Assembly (NCBI GenBank): GCA_905221605.1
Contig: CAJNDS010002508.1
Span: 208,501-272,500, forward strand
From: Symbiodinium natans
Lineage: Eukaryota; Sar; Dinophyceae; Suessiales; Symbiodiniaceae
Length of the DNA: 64,000 nt
Direction of reading: 5' to 3'
The notes under the pieces are model-generated. The model was not told where the DNA came from, ran no database searches, and saw only the letters and a program-made list of their open reading frames with translations. This document shows positions 32,146-43,612 of the stretch, piece by piece; positions within the stretch are counted from its first letter, which is position 1; each line of letters starts with the position of its first letter. The translations under genes and the position numbers were made by a program.

Positions 32146-33487
32146 GAGGAGTAGACGGGGCGAGGAGAAGAGCTCCGGGCGAGGAGAAGAGTTGAGCTTA
32201 AAATCTAACAACCCCACCACCGAGGGTGGGGAATAACTCCTAAGGGAGCTATAGGCAAGTAGACGGTTCCTTCTCTCAAGTTCCGGTCGAGGGCTCCCAA
32301 AGGCTTTCTAAGGGCCTGCCCCGGTGCCTCCTTTCAGAGCCCCTTCCAACAGAACATGAGATGCTGAACCCTAAACCCTAAACCCTAAACCCCTAAACCC
32401 CTAAACCCCTAAACCCTAAACCCTAAACCCGAAAAGAAACCTACCTTTCCCACCACATCCCTCTGGAACAAAGGACACATCCCCCCCAAGCAAGATGTCC
32501 TAACCCACCCGGCTCTGGATTAGAGTTTAGGGTTCAGGGTTTTTGTTGTAACATGAGGGGCTAAACAGGGGCACGTGCTATCCCGGAAACACGTGTCCTG
32601 AATTCTTGGGGCAAAACTAAACCCTCCACCCTGAAGCCCCCCCCTCCAATTGAAAACAAACTCCTCGCAACTTATGCCCGAAACTTTCCCAGACCTGAAG
32701 CTGTAACCATTGCAATAAACCCTGCAATCTGAACCCCAAAACCCCAGACGCCGAACCTAAACTACACCCTAAACCCTAAACCCCAAACCCCAAACCCTAA
32801 ACTGAATCAAAAACCCTTCAGAACGAAGGCTCTGAAGTTCCCAAACGTGCCAGTTGCGCGGCTTCAACGGCTTTGCCACAAAGGGCTGCTTGGTCTTGAA
32901 AGATTGCGCCTGGGGCTTAGGCTTCGAGGGTTGTGGAGTGTAAGGGTTTAGGGTTTTAGGATTTAGGGTGTTTTGGGGGGTTTGCCCTAAACCCTAAACC
33001 CTAAACCCCAAACCCTAAACCCTAAACCCCTAAACCCTAAACCCTAAAAAGTGTTAGGAGGGATCGGGGTGTAAGTGATATGCTTTTCGCTGGGGAGGGT
33101 TTTGGGAGCCCAGAACAGGGCCCACAGAGCTTGAAGACCATTATGCCAAATCAACCCCAGTTGAGGGGGTTCAGGATCCTCGGGTTTAGGGCCCTGTTCC
33201 CCTAAACCCTAAACCCTATAAACCCTAAACCCTAAACTCGAAGCCCTGAACCCTAGCCCTAAACCCTAAACAGGGTTGAGGGGTTTAGTGGCTCAGGGGG
33301 GCAGCAGCAGCCTGGGCGCCCCCACAAACGTGAGTAGCGCCGAAAGGCGCTTCTGTGTCTCCTCTCCTTTCACTCTCATGTTCCTGCCGGCTGGAGGTTG
33401 TTTTGAGGGGGTTTTAGGGTTTAGGGGGTTTGGTTTCAGATCAGGGGCTAGCAAGTTCGAGGCTTCAGGGGTTCAGAGGTTTAGTTA

Positions 33488-33780
33488 GGGTTTCGGGATT
33501 AGGGGCTAGGACGTTAGAGGCTTCAGGGGTTTCGGGCGTTGGAGTTTGGAGTCCTACCAGGGGTGTCGATGGCCCATCTTCCCCCCCAAACGAGCCCTTC
33601 ATACGCCTAAATAAGGATGGGGGGTTCATTGTTTAGGGTTTAGGGAGGGGGTGTCAAGGTTTAGGGGGTTTAGGAGGCTTAGGGGGTTTAGGGTTTCGGG
33701 ATTAGGGGCTAGGAGGTTCGAGGCTTCAGGGGTTTCGGGCTTCTGGGTTTTGGAGTCCTAGGCTGGATGGCCCATCTTCC
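33488..33780. repeat. about 95-bp direct duplication, copies 200 bp apart
   Basis: Copies at 33488-33583 and 33690-33780 share GGGATTAGGGGCTAGGA, GAGGCTTCAGGGGTTTCGGG, GGAGTCCTA and GATGGCCCATCTTCC. A third, shorter copy (GGGGCTAGCAAGTTCGAGG) lies at 33437-33478. The spacing differs, so this is a dispersed segmental duplication and not a simple tandem array. Confidence 0.8.
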
Positions 33781-34135
33781 TCCATATCAAGACCTTAACG
33801 AAGCCCAAAGCCCTTCACAGGGTTTAGGGTTTAGGGTTTAGGGTTTAGGGTTTAGGGTTTAGGGTTTAGGGTTTAGGGTTCAGGGTTTAGGGCACCCGAA
33901 TACGGGAATGACAAATTATGGGGCTCCACGCCCCTGGCTCCTTCTGAGTTGGGGCGTAGGAGTTTGGAGTTTTGGGTTCGGAGAGGGGAAGGGGTGTAGG
34001 TATCAACGTGAAATTTCTGAATCCCCAGAAGCCCTGAACTCCCTAACTCCTAAAAAGCCTAGACCTTGAACCCCTAAACTCCTAAACCACAAACTCCCTA
34101 AACTCCTGTACCCCAAGCCAACTCGTCCCTTCATA

Positions 34136-34325
34136 TCCCTAAACCCTAAACCCTAAACCCTAAACCCTAAACCCTAAACCCTAAACCCTAAACCCTAAAC
34201 CCTAAACCCTAAACCCTAAACCCTAAACACTAAAACCCTAAACCCTAAACCCTAAACCCTAAACCCTAAACCCTAAACCCTAAACCCTAAACCCTAAACC
34301 CTAAACCCTAAACCCTAAACCCTAT
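34136..34325 (-). repeat. long interstitial telomere array, about 27 units
   Basis: Near-perfect CCCTAAA with one CACTAAAA interruption near 34226. It lies only 70 bp from a G-rich array of opposite orientation (34398-34459). Confidence 0.97.
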
Positions 34326-34397
34326 CCCCCCTCGGCGCACCAAGTAGGCAGTGCGCACACCCAGTGGCTGGGCTTGCAGCACCTCGAGCCCAGGGAA

Positions 34398-34459
34398 GAG
34401 GGTTTAGGGTTTAGGGTTTAGGGTTTAGGGTTTAGGGTTTAGGGTTTAGGGTTTAGGGT
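34398..34459 (+). repeat. interstitial telomere-type array
   Basis: Eight to nine perfect TTTAGGG units. With the C-rich array to its left it forms a large inverted pair with a short unique spacer. Confidence 0.95.
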
Positions 34460-34885
34460 TGGCTCTAAATGTCCACAGCTTGGGCCGGGTCAGGGGTTTA
34501 GGGTTTAGGGTTTAGGGTTTGAGGTTTAGGGTTTCGGGTCTGGGGGTTAGGGTTTAGGGTTTTGGGGTTCATATTAGGGTTTTAGGGTTTAGAGCTTAGA
34601 GGTTTGGGAGCAGTTTGGCTGCGTCCCGAAGGCCACCTTCGAGACCCAACAAAAAACTTTAAACACCACCTGACCCCGACACCTTCAGACCTGACAATAT
34701 CACACTCTCAAAAACCCTAAACCCTAAACCCTAAAGCCTAAACCCTAAACCCTAAACCCACAAAACCTATTCGCATGAAACCATACAGGAACCAAGCCAA
34801 GCCCCCTGCAAGCCCAAAACCGTCAACCTAATCCCTCGAACCCCTAAACCCTTTGAAGGGCGCCCTTTAAACCCGAAAGCCACCT

Positions 34886-34907
34886 CCCCCCCCCCCCCCC
34901 CCCGGGG
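34886..34907. repeat. poly(C) tract, 18 bases, ending in GGGG
   Basis: The C run is followed by GGGG and ACACGGGGACAC. Confidence 0.85.
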
Positions 34908-35043
34908 ACACGGGGACACAAAAAAGACATCACAAGCACAGAACGAATGATGACAGCTAGCATGGAACATGAACTGCAAGTAAGAACCATGATGATAAGC
35001 CTTTTGCAGACTGACTAAAAACTCACCAACCCTGAGGCCTACC

Positions 35044-35178
35044 TAAACCCTAAACCCTAAACCCTAAACCCTAAACCCTAAGCCCTAAGCCCTAAACCCT
35101 AAACCCTAGACCCTAAACCCTAAACCCTAAACCCTAAACCCTAAACCCTAAACCCTAAACCCTAAACCCTAAACCCTA
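35044..35178 (-). repeat. interstitial telomere-type array, about 19 units
   Basis: CCCTAAA with two CCCTAAG and one CCCTAGA variants. Confidence 0.96.
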
Positions 35179-35294
35179 GCACCAACAGCCCCAATAATCC
35201 TCAACCCTCCCTGGGGCTCGGGCAAGGTCCGACTCGGGGATGACTCCAACTTCGTGGAGTCGGACGTTTCATCCTGCGGAGCTCTGAAAGAAGC

Positions 35295-35602
35295 GGTTTA
35301 GGGTTTAGGGTTTAGGGTTTAGGGTTTAGGGTTTAGGTTAGGGTTTAGGGTTTAGGGTTTAGGGGTGTTAGGGCTTAAGGTTTAGGACTTTGGGGGTGTT
35401 AGGGTGTAGGGTTTAGGGGTGCTAATAGGCTCAGGTTTAGGGCTGAGGGCTGAGCGTTTTGGGTTTAGGGTTTAGGGTGTAGGGTTTAGGGTGTAGGGTT
35501 TAGGGTTTAGGGTTTAGGGTTTAGGGTTTAGGGTTTAGGGTTTAGGGTTTAGGGTTTAGGGTTTAGGGTTTAGGGTTTAGGGTTTAGGGTTTAGGGCTTA
35601 GG
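35295..35602 (+). repeat. two G-rich arrays separated by decayed units
   Basis: Perfect TTTAGGG blocks at about 35297-35365 and 35485-35602. Between them the units are TGTTAGGG, TGTAGGG and TGAGGGC variants. Confidence 0.94.
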
Positions 35603-36445
35603 AGTCCTCCACCCGATGCCGAATTCAACACCCTCAACCCGTGTGGCGCAAGCAGCAGCACCAGGTAACAAGGCTGCCACTGTCAAGATGCTCCAATAGG
35701 GGCCACTTGACTTGGTAGCCGAGGAACCATAGTACAATAAACCATGATAAAACAAAAAACATAAACTCCAAGAAGCCTAGTAACCCGATAAAGACCCTGT
35801 TAAAGCCCCCCATAAACCCAATGAAAACCCCATCAACCCTACAAAAGCCCTGTAAACCTCAAACCCCCCAAAAAAACCTAAACCCTAAGCCCTAAACCCC
35901 CCCCAGAAGAAGCACCCCCGGGCCTGTGTCATCGTGCAGCATTGGAACTTTAGCTCCTCGGTAGAAGATTTGGGGGGTGTCTTCCCCAGAATCGGGGTTC
36001 TAGGGTTTAGGGTTCAGGGTTTAGGATTCAGGGTTTAGGGTTTGGTGGTTGTTTTGGGGTGGGGTTCTACTAGTATGCGGGTATATAGGGGTCCATAGGG
36101 TTTAGGGTTTAGGGTTTAGGGTTTAGACCCTATAAGCCCTAACCCCCCCCCCCCTGCGGGAGATGTGGCGCCATTGGCACAGTCTTGGGCAACTGGGGGA
36201 GCTTTTGTGTGAGAGGTGTTGGGCTTGGAGTGTTGAGGTTTAATTTAGCCGAAATCGCAGACGGTGGGAGCACCGCTTTGGCGTGCGGAATGCGCGCTGG
36301 ATCTTAACCCTAAACCCTAAACCCTAAAATCCCTAAACCCTAAACCCTAAACCCCAGTGGGTTAGAAGGTCCAGGGTCTGCAAGCCTTCCCCAGGAACCC
36401 ACCTTTTTCATCTGCTTATGGGAAGCCCCTGACGCACAAGGTTGT

Positions 36446-36553
36446 CGGGTTCAGGGGTTTAGGGGTTTAGGGGTTTAGGGGTTTATGGGTTTAGGGGTTT
36501 AGGGGTTTAGGGGGTTAGGGGGTTAGGGGTTTAGGGTTTAGGGGTTTAGGGTT
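36446..36553 (+). repeat. octamer array TTTAGGGG
   Basis: About twelve TTTAGGGG-type units, including one TTTATGGG. Confidence 0.93.
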
Positions 36554-37501
36554 TTTTCCATTCCCCGTCTCCAGGTCCCAGCTACCTTGGGCCCTCGCCA
36601 CTCTTGGGTTTCGAGGTTCAAGGTTCAGGGGTTTAATTTAGGGGTGTTTAGGGGCTTTCGGAACGATGCTTAGGGCTGGCAAGCCCCTATACCAACCTCC
36701 GCACAAGCAAGAAAACAACGAGGGAACAACGCTGCGGTTTGACGAGCTGCGGAACTCTGGTCCCTTCGATGGAGCTCCTCCAGAGCGTCACTCTCATTCA
36801 CTCCCTACTTGCGGGAGGTAGGGGGGCAAAGAGTGTTCAGAGTTAGGAGTGATAATTCAGGTTTGAGGGTTTTCAGGAGAGCTTTAGCAGATTTGGGGGG
36901 GTTGGATCAGCCGCACCCCCCCCCCCCCCCCTATCAGGGACCCCTCATAGTGTCGTGCAAGGCAAACTACATAAGGGCTGTATTTCCGTGTTGTGGCAGG
37001 GCTTGACCCGAAGAAACATCGGCCCGCCAGGGGTGGGGGGGTGGGGGGGGGGGGGGGTCAGGGCGCTTACCCTATAACAAACCAGCACCCTGAACCTCGA
37101 CACCCCTTAACAAGCCGCATTACTCGAAAGCAACGTATATGACTGGGCCTTAAGGGGTGGCGGGAACGGTCTCGACATCAGCACAATTCCCGATGCCCCT
37201 ATCGCATGCCTCCACCACAACAACATCATGCTCAGGGTTGATGATACGGTTTGGGTTCTGGGTTCTGGGTTTAGGCTTTAGGGTTTGTTGATTTCTTAGG
37301 GTTTAGGGTTAGGTTGCAGGGGTTGTCGAGTTTTTAGGGTTTAGGGGCTTCTGTATGGGCAAACTCCGCCTCGTTCTGCACGTTGGGACAGCGGAGCACC
37401 TGCAAAGAACCCTTATGTAGGGGCTTTCATGACTTCAATGATACGAATAGGTTTTGGTTCTTTTTGTGTATTTAGGTATCTGTTATTTTTTTCGGGGGGG
37501 A

Positions 37502-37567
37502 GTGATTATAGTAGAACTATATGGGGACCAAAAAGGAATACTATCAGTAATTAATTCCGACCCCTAC
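37502..37567. mobile_element. inverted-repeat element, family B
   Basis: GATTATAGTAGAACTATATG, GGGACCAAAAAGGAATACTA, TCAGTAATTAATTCCGACCC align along their whole length with the copies at 1.75 and 62.7 kb. The left terminus is disturbed by a TTTTTTCGGGGGGG run. Confidence 0.6.
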
Positions 37568-38052
37568 AGTTGGCGGAGGATTCGTGGCCGGTCGCTTCCT
37601 TGATACTTCAGGATGAACAGATTTGCCCAAGTTGCTTTCTTTGATCCTCTAGAGGTGTCATACCTCACAGATAATTGAGGCCCAAGGCAAGCTGCGGCAA
37701 GCTAGCCTTTTCTAGGGCCAGAAGGCTCGGCCGTCGCAACTAAGCAGGACGTTCTGAGCACGGATCCTCCACGCATACTCCCCATAAGCCCCACCCCCAA
37801 CCCCCCTTTGAAGCCCCTGTTTGGGAGCCCAGAGGTTCTTTGGGGTAGAACTATACTGCTCAAGAAACCCTTCGAAAAAAAACTTGTGACCTCACGCCTA
37901 ATCACGTAGCGGCCGACTTCGTGAAGCTACTAGAGCGGCTTAACGTTTAGGGTTTAGATCGGGGTTGAGGTCTTTCAGATTGCGATCAAACTTGCCAAGC
38001 TTCCCAACCCCCCCAAACTCCCTAAACCCTAAAGCTTAAACTCTAAGAAACG

Positions 38053-38160
38053 TTCAACATACCCCTTGGGCATACCCCTTAGAAAGAAACTAAGGGGGCT
38101 GATAAAATCCTTCCTTAAATTTTCTCCTTTTATAGGTTACGGGGTATGGGGCATGTTGAA
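38053..38160. mobile_element. 108-bp inverted-repeat element (TTCAACAT ends)
   Basis: The left end TTCAACATACCCC and the right end, reading TTCAACATGCCCCATACCCC on the other strand, are inverted copies. A second GCATACCCC lies just inside the left end. The interior is AT-rich and non-coding. Confidence 0.65.
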
Positions 38161-38361
38161 AAATTCTTCGATAACCCCAAAACTTCCCAAAACCTCCCAG
38201 GGATGTGAGACCACCCCTAAACCCTAAACCCTAAACCCGAAACCCCAAACCCCCTCCCCCCTCCCGGGCCGTCTCAAGCTTTCCGACGCTCAGCTGACCA
38301 TCCTTGAGGAGGATGTGGAGGGGGGCCTGGCCAGGATTTAGGAAGTCTTTGATGGAAGGTT

Positions 38362-38458
38362 TAGGGTGTAGGGTTTAGGGTTTAGGGTTTAGGGTTTAGG
38401 GTTTAGGGTTTAGGGTTTAGGGTTTAGGGTTTAGGGTTTAGGGTTTAGGGTTTAGGGA
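38362..38458 (+). repeat. interstitial telomere-type array, about 13 units
   Basis: Perfect TTTAGGG after one TGTAGGG. Confidence 0.96.
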
Positions 38459-38920
38459 AGTCTAGGTCTTCGGTTCGGCTTGAGAGGGAGAAGTAGGATT
38501 TCGGGCTGGGAAGGTTGGGGTTTGGGGAAGTAGTGGGTTCAGGGCTTAGGGTTGGGAAGTTCAGGCTATTGGAAAGTTTAGGGTTCGGGGTTTAGGGTTT
38601 AGGGTTTAGGGTTTAGGGTTTGGGGTTTAGGGTTTAGGGTTTAGGGTTCAGGGCTTCGCACAAATCAGGGCGTGCAGACCCCAAAACTCGCAGGGTTCAG
38701 GGTTTGGGATTCAAGGATTAGGGTTTATAGGGCTTAGGGCACCAACGCAAATCCCCAACATGCAGCAGGCGAGGGCAGACCCAATCATGCAGCCAGCACA
38801 AAAGTGCAGTAGTGCTGTCAGCAAGCTGAATCTGTGCAGGGTTTGCGGAGCTTCGAACCCTTCACCCGACGTAAACCCCCATACCCTAAACAAGAGGTAC
38901 ACCCCGCTACCCTTGGACAC

Positions 38921-39021
38921 TTCCATATGGGCATTTCCTTAATATACACCCCCCCCCCCCCCGAAATAGTAGAATCCTTATGATAGGAACTTTTCGGACA
39001 CCCCCCCCCCCCCCCATATAG
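38921..39021. mobile_element. family D-like element with two poly(C) tracts
   Basis: The left end CCATATGGGCATTTCC matches the right terminus of the complete family D element at 58296. The right end, read on the other strand, starts CCTATATGGGGGG and continues GTGTCCGAAAAGT, resembling the family D left arm. The poly(C) runs (14 and 15 bases) sit where family D has only five G, so the tracts appear to have expanded inside the element. Confidence 0.5.
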
Positions 39022-39052
39022 GTGGAGGGCTTAGGCTTTAGGGTGTGGGAGG

Positions 39053-39140
39053 CCCTAAACCCTAAACCCTAAACCCTAAACCCTAAACCCTAAACCCTAA
39101 ACCCTAAACCCTAAACCCTAAACCCTAAACCCTAAACCCG
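39053..39140 (-). repeat. interstitial telomere-type array, about 12 units
   Basis: Perfect CCCTAAA, then an immediate switch to GAGGGTTTAGG. Confidence 0.95.
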
Positions 39141-39251
39141 AGGGTTTAGGCTCTGGGGTTGACTCCTTGCCTTGTTCTTATCTTTGACCACGGACGGAAG
39201 CGATGTCTTCGCCTTCTTCCAGGAACGTGCAGGGCTTAGGGCTTCCGGTGC

Positions 39252-39325
39252 AGGGTTTAGGGTTTAGGGTTAAGGGTTTAGGGTTTAGGGTTTAGGGTTT
39301 AGGGTTTAGGGTTTAGGGTTTAGGG
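39252..39325 (+). repeat. interstitial telomere-type array, with flanking duplication
   Basis: About nine units with one TTAAGGG. The motif TTCCGGTGCAGGG precedes the array and recurs directly after it (39335), so the array sits between short direct repeats. Confidence 0.9.
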
Positions 39326-40844
39326 CTTAGGTTTTCCGGTGCAGGGTGTTAGGGTTACCAGGAAAGACCCAGAGTCCACCGGCAAGGGGTTTAGGGCTTT
39401 TGGAGATTTTTGGAGGACTCAGGGTTTAGGGGTTGGGGCTTCGGGTTTTCGGGAATTTGAAACCACAACTCCCTAACAGGCTCCCTTCCTTCATTTTTTT
39501 GTAGGAATGTGATTCGAAACTTCGAATTGTGGTACGGCATCTGGGCATCCTACTGCTATGACGAGCCCTTTTCTTCTTAGTTTAGATGCCCTAAAGAACC
39601 AACAAAGTCTCCGCCATATAAAAGGGCCTAATCACCCAAAACCAACTCTAGACCCTTGAAAGCCTCACTACAAGTCCCCTAAGCCCTTTGGTAAAACGAT
39701 ACGCGCACTGTAAGCGCAATAGACTCTCCAAGGCTCCAAACCCCATGCAGGGAATTCTTATGACTACATGGGTATTCAAATAGGGGCACCTCAAGAAAGA
39801 CCCCCAAAAAGGGTACCCCCTGCAACGCCCTGGTGAACCCCCTCGAGCCTCCGCCAGGGCACCTTTCCACAGCTCGTCCCACCTATCCTGGCAGCATCTT
39901 GGGTATGGATATGGGGGTGAGAGGGAAGCCCTAGAAAACCTGCTAGGTTTAGGGCTGAATTAGGGTTTAGAAACCTTCTCTTTGTCCTAAATGCACCCTA
40001 AACCCTACAACTAGAATCAGTCCTGAGGCAAGGCCAACGCTCGAACACCTGATGACGACAAATTCGACCGAGTCTGATCCGATCCAACACACCGGCGTAC
40101 GCATCGCGGACCTGAGGGCTTAACCCTAAACCCTAAACCCCTAAACCCCTAAACCCCTAACACCCTAAACTCTAAACCCTGAACCTACAAACCCTAAACC
40201 GTCAACCCCTATGCCCCAGCATGTGGGTGAGGGGGCGCTTCCCCGCTTCGTCACTTGAAGGCCTTCGGGGTAAGCTTCGGCAGAGGAGGTGTGGAGTGTG
40301 GAGGGCTTAGGGTCACCGGGGCTAGTTTAGGGTTTGGGGTGTCGGGATGAGGCCCTTTTCAAAGCTTGAGGGATTACGGGGCGATCCGGGCTTGGAGGAG
40401 GGGAGGGTTCCCCCAAGCCTGCCAACAGAAGAGCCTGGCACTTGGGGGCGCGGGGGCCTTGCTAAAACCCAAAACCCCAAAGCCCATGGGGCCCTTCATG
40501 GTTTACACAGGGTCCAGAAGGTCCAGAATGCCCCTAGTATCTATAGGTTTTAATCGGGTTCCTAGACTTGAGGGCCTAGAATTAGGTATGGTTTCGCGGG
40601 AGTTTTTGGGAAGACGCTTGGCCTCCTTGATTGCGGCGACAGCCATCCGAATCTCAGCCACGTAAAGCGCGCCTTGGCTTGGGCAATGTTGCTGGTGGTC
40701 TTAGGGTTGAGGGTTTAGGGTTTAGGAGTTTGGAGTTTAGGGTTTAGGGTTGAGGAGTTTGGAGTTGAGGGTTTAGGGTTTAGAGTTTCTCAAACCCTAA
40801 GAGGCCTAAAACCCTAAGACCCTAATGACCCTAAAAACCCTAAA

Positions 40845-41075
40845 GCCTCAAAACCTTAAATCTCCCTAAGATCCTAAAAAAACCCAAAACTCTAAAACCC
40901 TAAACCCTAACCCCTCTCTCCACTCCCCCCCCCCCATTTTGTTCTGGTGACCCTAAAACCCTAAACCCTAAGACCCTCAAAACCTTAAACGCCCTAAGAT
41001 CCTAAAACCCTAAAACACCCTAAACCCTAAACCTTCTCTCTACTCTCCCCCCCCCCCCCATTTTGTTCTGGTGAC
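40845..41075. repeat. about 105-bp direct duplication including poly(C)
   Basis: Copies at 40845-40951 and 40976-41075 share CTCAAAACCTTAAA, CCTAAGATCCTAAAA, a CTCTCTCCACTC or CTCTCTACTC pyrimidine stretch, a poly(C) run and the exact 17-mer CATTTTGTTCTGGTGAC. The copies differ by several indels within the CCCTAAA-like parts. Confidence 0.85.
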
Positions 41076-42554
41076 AACAAGTCCCGGCATGGCCCAACCG
41101 CAGAGTTCGAGGGTTCGGGGTTAGGGTGTATGGGGTAGAAGGGTTTAGGGCGTATAGGGTTCAGGGTTGAGGGTTTATAGGGTGTAGAGTGTACAGGGTG
41201 TATAGGGTTTAGGGCTCCTAAACCCTAAACCCTAAACCCTAAACCCAAGGGTTTAGGGTGTTTAAGGGCTTTAGGGTATAGGGTTTAGGGTGTGTAGGGT
41301 TCAGGGTTTCGGGTGTCGGGCCCCCCTTGGGCCGCCGCCGAGGGCTGTCGGAACCGAGTGCGGGGTCATTCCTGGACCCGGCTTGAAGTAGGGTTTTTGG
41401 GTTGAGGGTTTAGGGTTTAGGAATTTGGGGTGAGGGTTCAGGGTTTAGGGTTTGGGGTTTAGGGTTTTGGGTTGAGGGTTAAGGGTTGAGGGTCTAGGGT
41501 TTGGGGGGTAAGTGCTCAGGCTTGAGGATTTAGGGTTGAGGGTCTAGGGTTTGGGGTAAGTGTTCAGGGCTGAGGGTTTAGGGTTTGAGGGTCTAGGGTT
41601 TGGGGGTAAGTGTTCAGGGTTGAGGGTTTAGGGTTTCGGCCTAAGGGCTCAGGGTTGAGGGTTTAAGGTGTCTAAGGTTTAGGGTATAGGGGTAAGGGTA
41701 TAGGGTTGAGGGTTTAGGGTTTAGGGCTAAGGGTTCAGGGTTTAGGCTTGAAGGTTTATAGGGTTTAGGGTTCAGGGTTTACGGCTGAGGGATTCCCAAC
41801 ATACCCCTGGTGAGAACGAAGATGCGGCTCGGTCTGCCAGCAAATCCTTCAGCGGTGGGTACTTCTGTGGGTCCGTCTGTGGCCATGAGCGCCGCAACAA
41901 GAAAGGCTCTTTGACCCTAAGCCCTAAACCCCACTGGAAATGATTGGCTGTTGGTCTGTGGCAAGAACTGGAAAAGGCTCCCTTTTTTCTTTTTTTGGGG
42001 GGTTTAGAGTGTGCGGAGTAGTACCGAAAGGACACATATGGATATAGCCCGCAATCCCCTAAACCATAAACCACAGAGAGAACCACTACATGTAACCCTA
42101 TACCCTAAACCCTAAACCCTAAACCCTAAACCCTAAACCCTAAACCTCATAAGAAACACGAAATTTCGGCTCAGGTTAGGTGCAGGAAGAGTTCACAGCT
42201 CGGACTTTCCGGCTTTCAGGGAATTGGGTTCCCATTGGAGTCCCTATGGGCTTACAGGTCACGCCGCTTTTGGGGGCTTCTAGAGTTTAGGGCTCAACAA
42301 GGGCTTAGGATTCAAGGTTTAGGGTTTAGGGTCGCTAAGCCCCATACCCTAAACCCTAAGCCCTAAAGCTCTTAGGGCTTAGGGCTTAGGGTAGCCATAA
42401 CACCCCAAAGCCTCCAGAGGAAGCTCCTACTCGCCCCTTGTAGGAAACGCATGGACCGGGCTCGCGTCCTTTGCAACTGGCGTTGACCTGCGGAGGGAAG
42501 AGTCGGATCCCTGTTGGGCTTGGCAGGGTTGAGGGGGCGTCATGAGGCCCACTT

Positions 42555-42617
42555 AGGGTTTAGGGTTTAGGGTTTAGGGTTTAGGGTTTAGGGTTTAGGG
42601 TTTAGGGTTTAGGGTTC
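42555..42617 (+). repeat. interstitial telomere-type array, about 9 units
   Basis: Perfect TTTAGGG. It abuts the 42.6-42.9 kb candidate exon. Confidence 0.95.
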
Positions 42618-42636
42618 AGTTGTGCTTAAACCTTAC

Positions 42637-42904
42637 ATCTGGTATTCCTGGCCACCGGGGCCAGCCGCAAGCATCCTCCACCAGAAGCACAGCGATTGCA
42701 CGAGCCCTCCCTGGTTTTGGGTGCAGAGAATCCCCAAGATCCGCAACCTTGGTAGGCACCCTTTTCTGGGGTGGGTTGCAGAACGACAAAAAAAAGGGGT
42801 ACAGTAAAGGGCACCACTGGGCTACCAAGCAACTCAACACCCATGGAACCCCCCAAAAGAAGAAGCCCTCCACTCCCCTGGCCTGGCAAGAACAGGACTT
42901 GCAA
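42637..42904 (-). CDS. candidate exons interrupted by an introner
   Basis: On the minus strand, removal of the 83-base element 42748-42830 leaves one frame open from 42904 to 42637, reading ...GGSMGVEL joined to RILGILCTQNQGGLVQSL and CFWWRMLAAGPGGQEYQ. A GT donor (AGAT|GTAAGG) ends it at 42637. Other frames are also partly open, including one with VADLGDSLHPKPGRARAI, so the coding frame is not proven. No family is recognised. The argument for a gene rests on the introner and the donor site and not on homology. Confidence 0.3.
42748..42830 (-). mobile_element. introner: GC-AG intron formed by inverted-repeat element
   Basis: On the minus strand the element begins GC|TTGGTAGCCCAGTGGTGCCC and ends GGGTGCCTACCAAG. 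The first 12-13 bases are the inverted copy of the family's right terminus; the left terminus is shortened. The 5-base sequence GTTGC occurs exactly on both sides (GAGTTGC at the donor side, GGTTGC at the acceptor side), which looks like a target-site duplication. The donor GC comes from the duplicated target. Boundary bases align with the 50.3 kb copy. Confidence 0.65.
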
Positions 42905-43354
42905 TGTTGGGGTTTAGGGTTTAGAGTTTAGGGTGTAGGGTGTAGGGTTTAGGGTCGAGAGGGTCGAGAGGGTCGAGAAGGGCTGAGGGTTGAGGGTTTT
43001 GGGGTCTCGGGCTGTTCATGACTTGTTTTCCACCGGCGGCCCCTCGTTCGTGGCGCTAGGGCCGGCAAAGCGGCTGCAGCCTCTCAACGGCCCAGGGTGG
43101 ATCTGGGGTTTGGGCGATTTAGCGTACTGTACCGGGCCGAAAACCTAGATCCAAACCCTCAGCCCGAAACTGAAACCCCAAGCCCGAAACTCTGAACCCC
43201 GAAGCCCGAAGCCCCTAAACCTTCAGACAGAGTGGGCAGACAAACGGAACAAAAGAGGAGGTGTAGGGTTTAGGCTTTAGTCTTTAGGGAGTCGGGTTGA
43301 GGCAGGGTTTAGGGATCCGAGGTCAGAGGTCCAATCAGGCAAATCTACTAGGGA

Positions 43355-43612
43355 TTACATGCGAGTACTGAGCGTCACGCTTCCCTTGCTCGGTACGCCA
43401 AAACTAGCTCTTCTGAACTTGAATGTCTCGCTTCCGTTGTTGCCTGCGGGCTCGCGGGGGGGCAGGGCAGGTGGGGTCGACACATTGTTGAGACATGTCC
43501 GCAGTGGAAAGCCCAGACTCCTTGCACCAATCTCAGCAATCTCGGTTTCCAGAGGCTTAAAAGGAACAAATTCGATGAACTTCTTATTCCAAGCATAAAC
43601 TTTAGCCACCAA
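43355..43612. CDS. possible exon, strand uncertain
   Basis: The minus strand is open for 85 codons and contains KVYAWNKKFIEFVPFKP and CLNNVSTPPALPPREPAG. The plus strand is open for 79 codons over the same DNA (LPLLGTPKLALLNLNVSLPL). Codon-level evidence by eye does not separate them, though the other coding candidates of the window favour the minus strand. No motif is recognised and no splice sites were fixed. Confidence 0.25.

Larger units (their letters stand above)
28898..38052. other. gene-poor stretch; two telomere-free islands
   Basis: Telomere-like blocks continue, but 29480-30420 and 31060-31520 are largely free of them and have more ordinary base composition. They are the best places in this stretch to look for exons. 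29607-29994 is open on the minus strand (Lys/Arg-rich), without visible splice logic. 30042-30374 is open on both strands. 31930-32240 holds a minisatellite. Nothing else is supported. Confidence 0.45.
38161..42636. other. gene-poor stretch with telomere-like blocks
   Basis: No supported exon is seen. The telomere-free spacers 38740-38930, 39450-39900, 40205-40680 and 41790-42080 were read on both strands. 40347-40665 is open in two plus frames, but without splice or motif support. 41100-41800 is a long degenerate block of TTTAGGG/TTGAGGG/TATAGGG variants. Confidence 0.5.
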
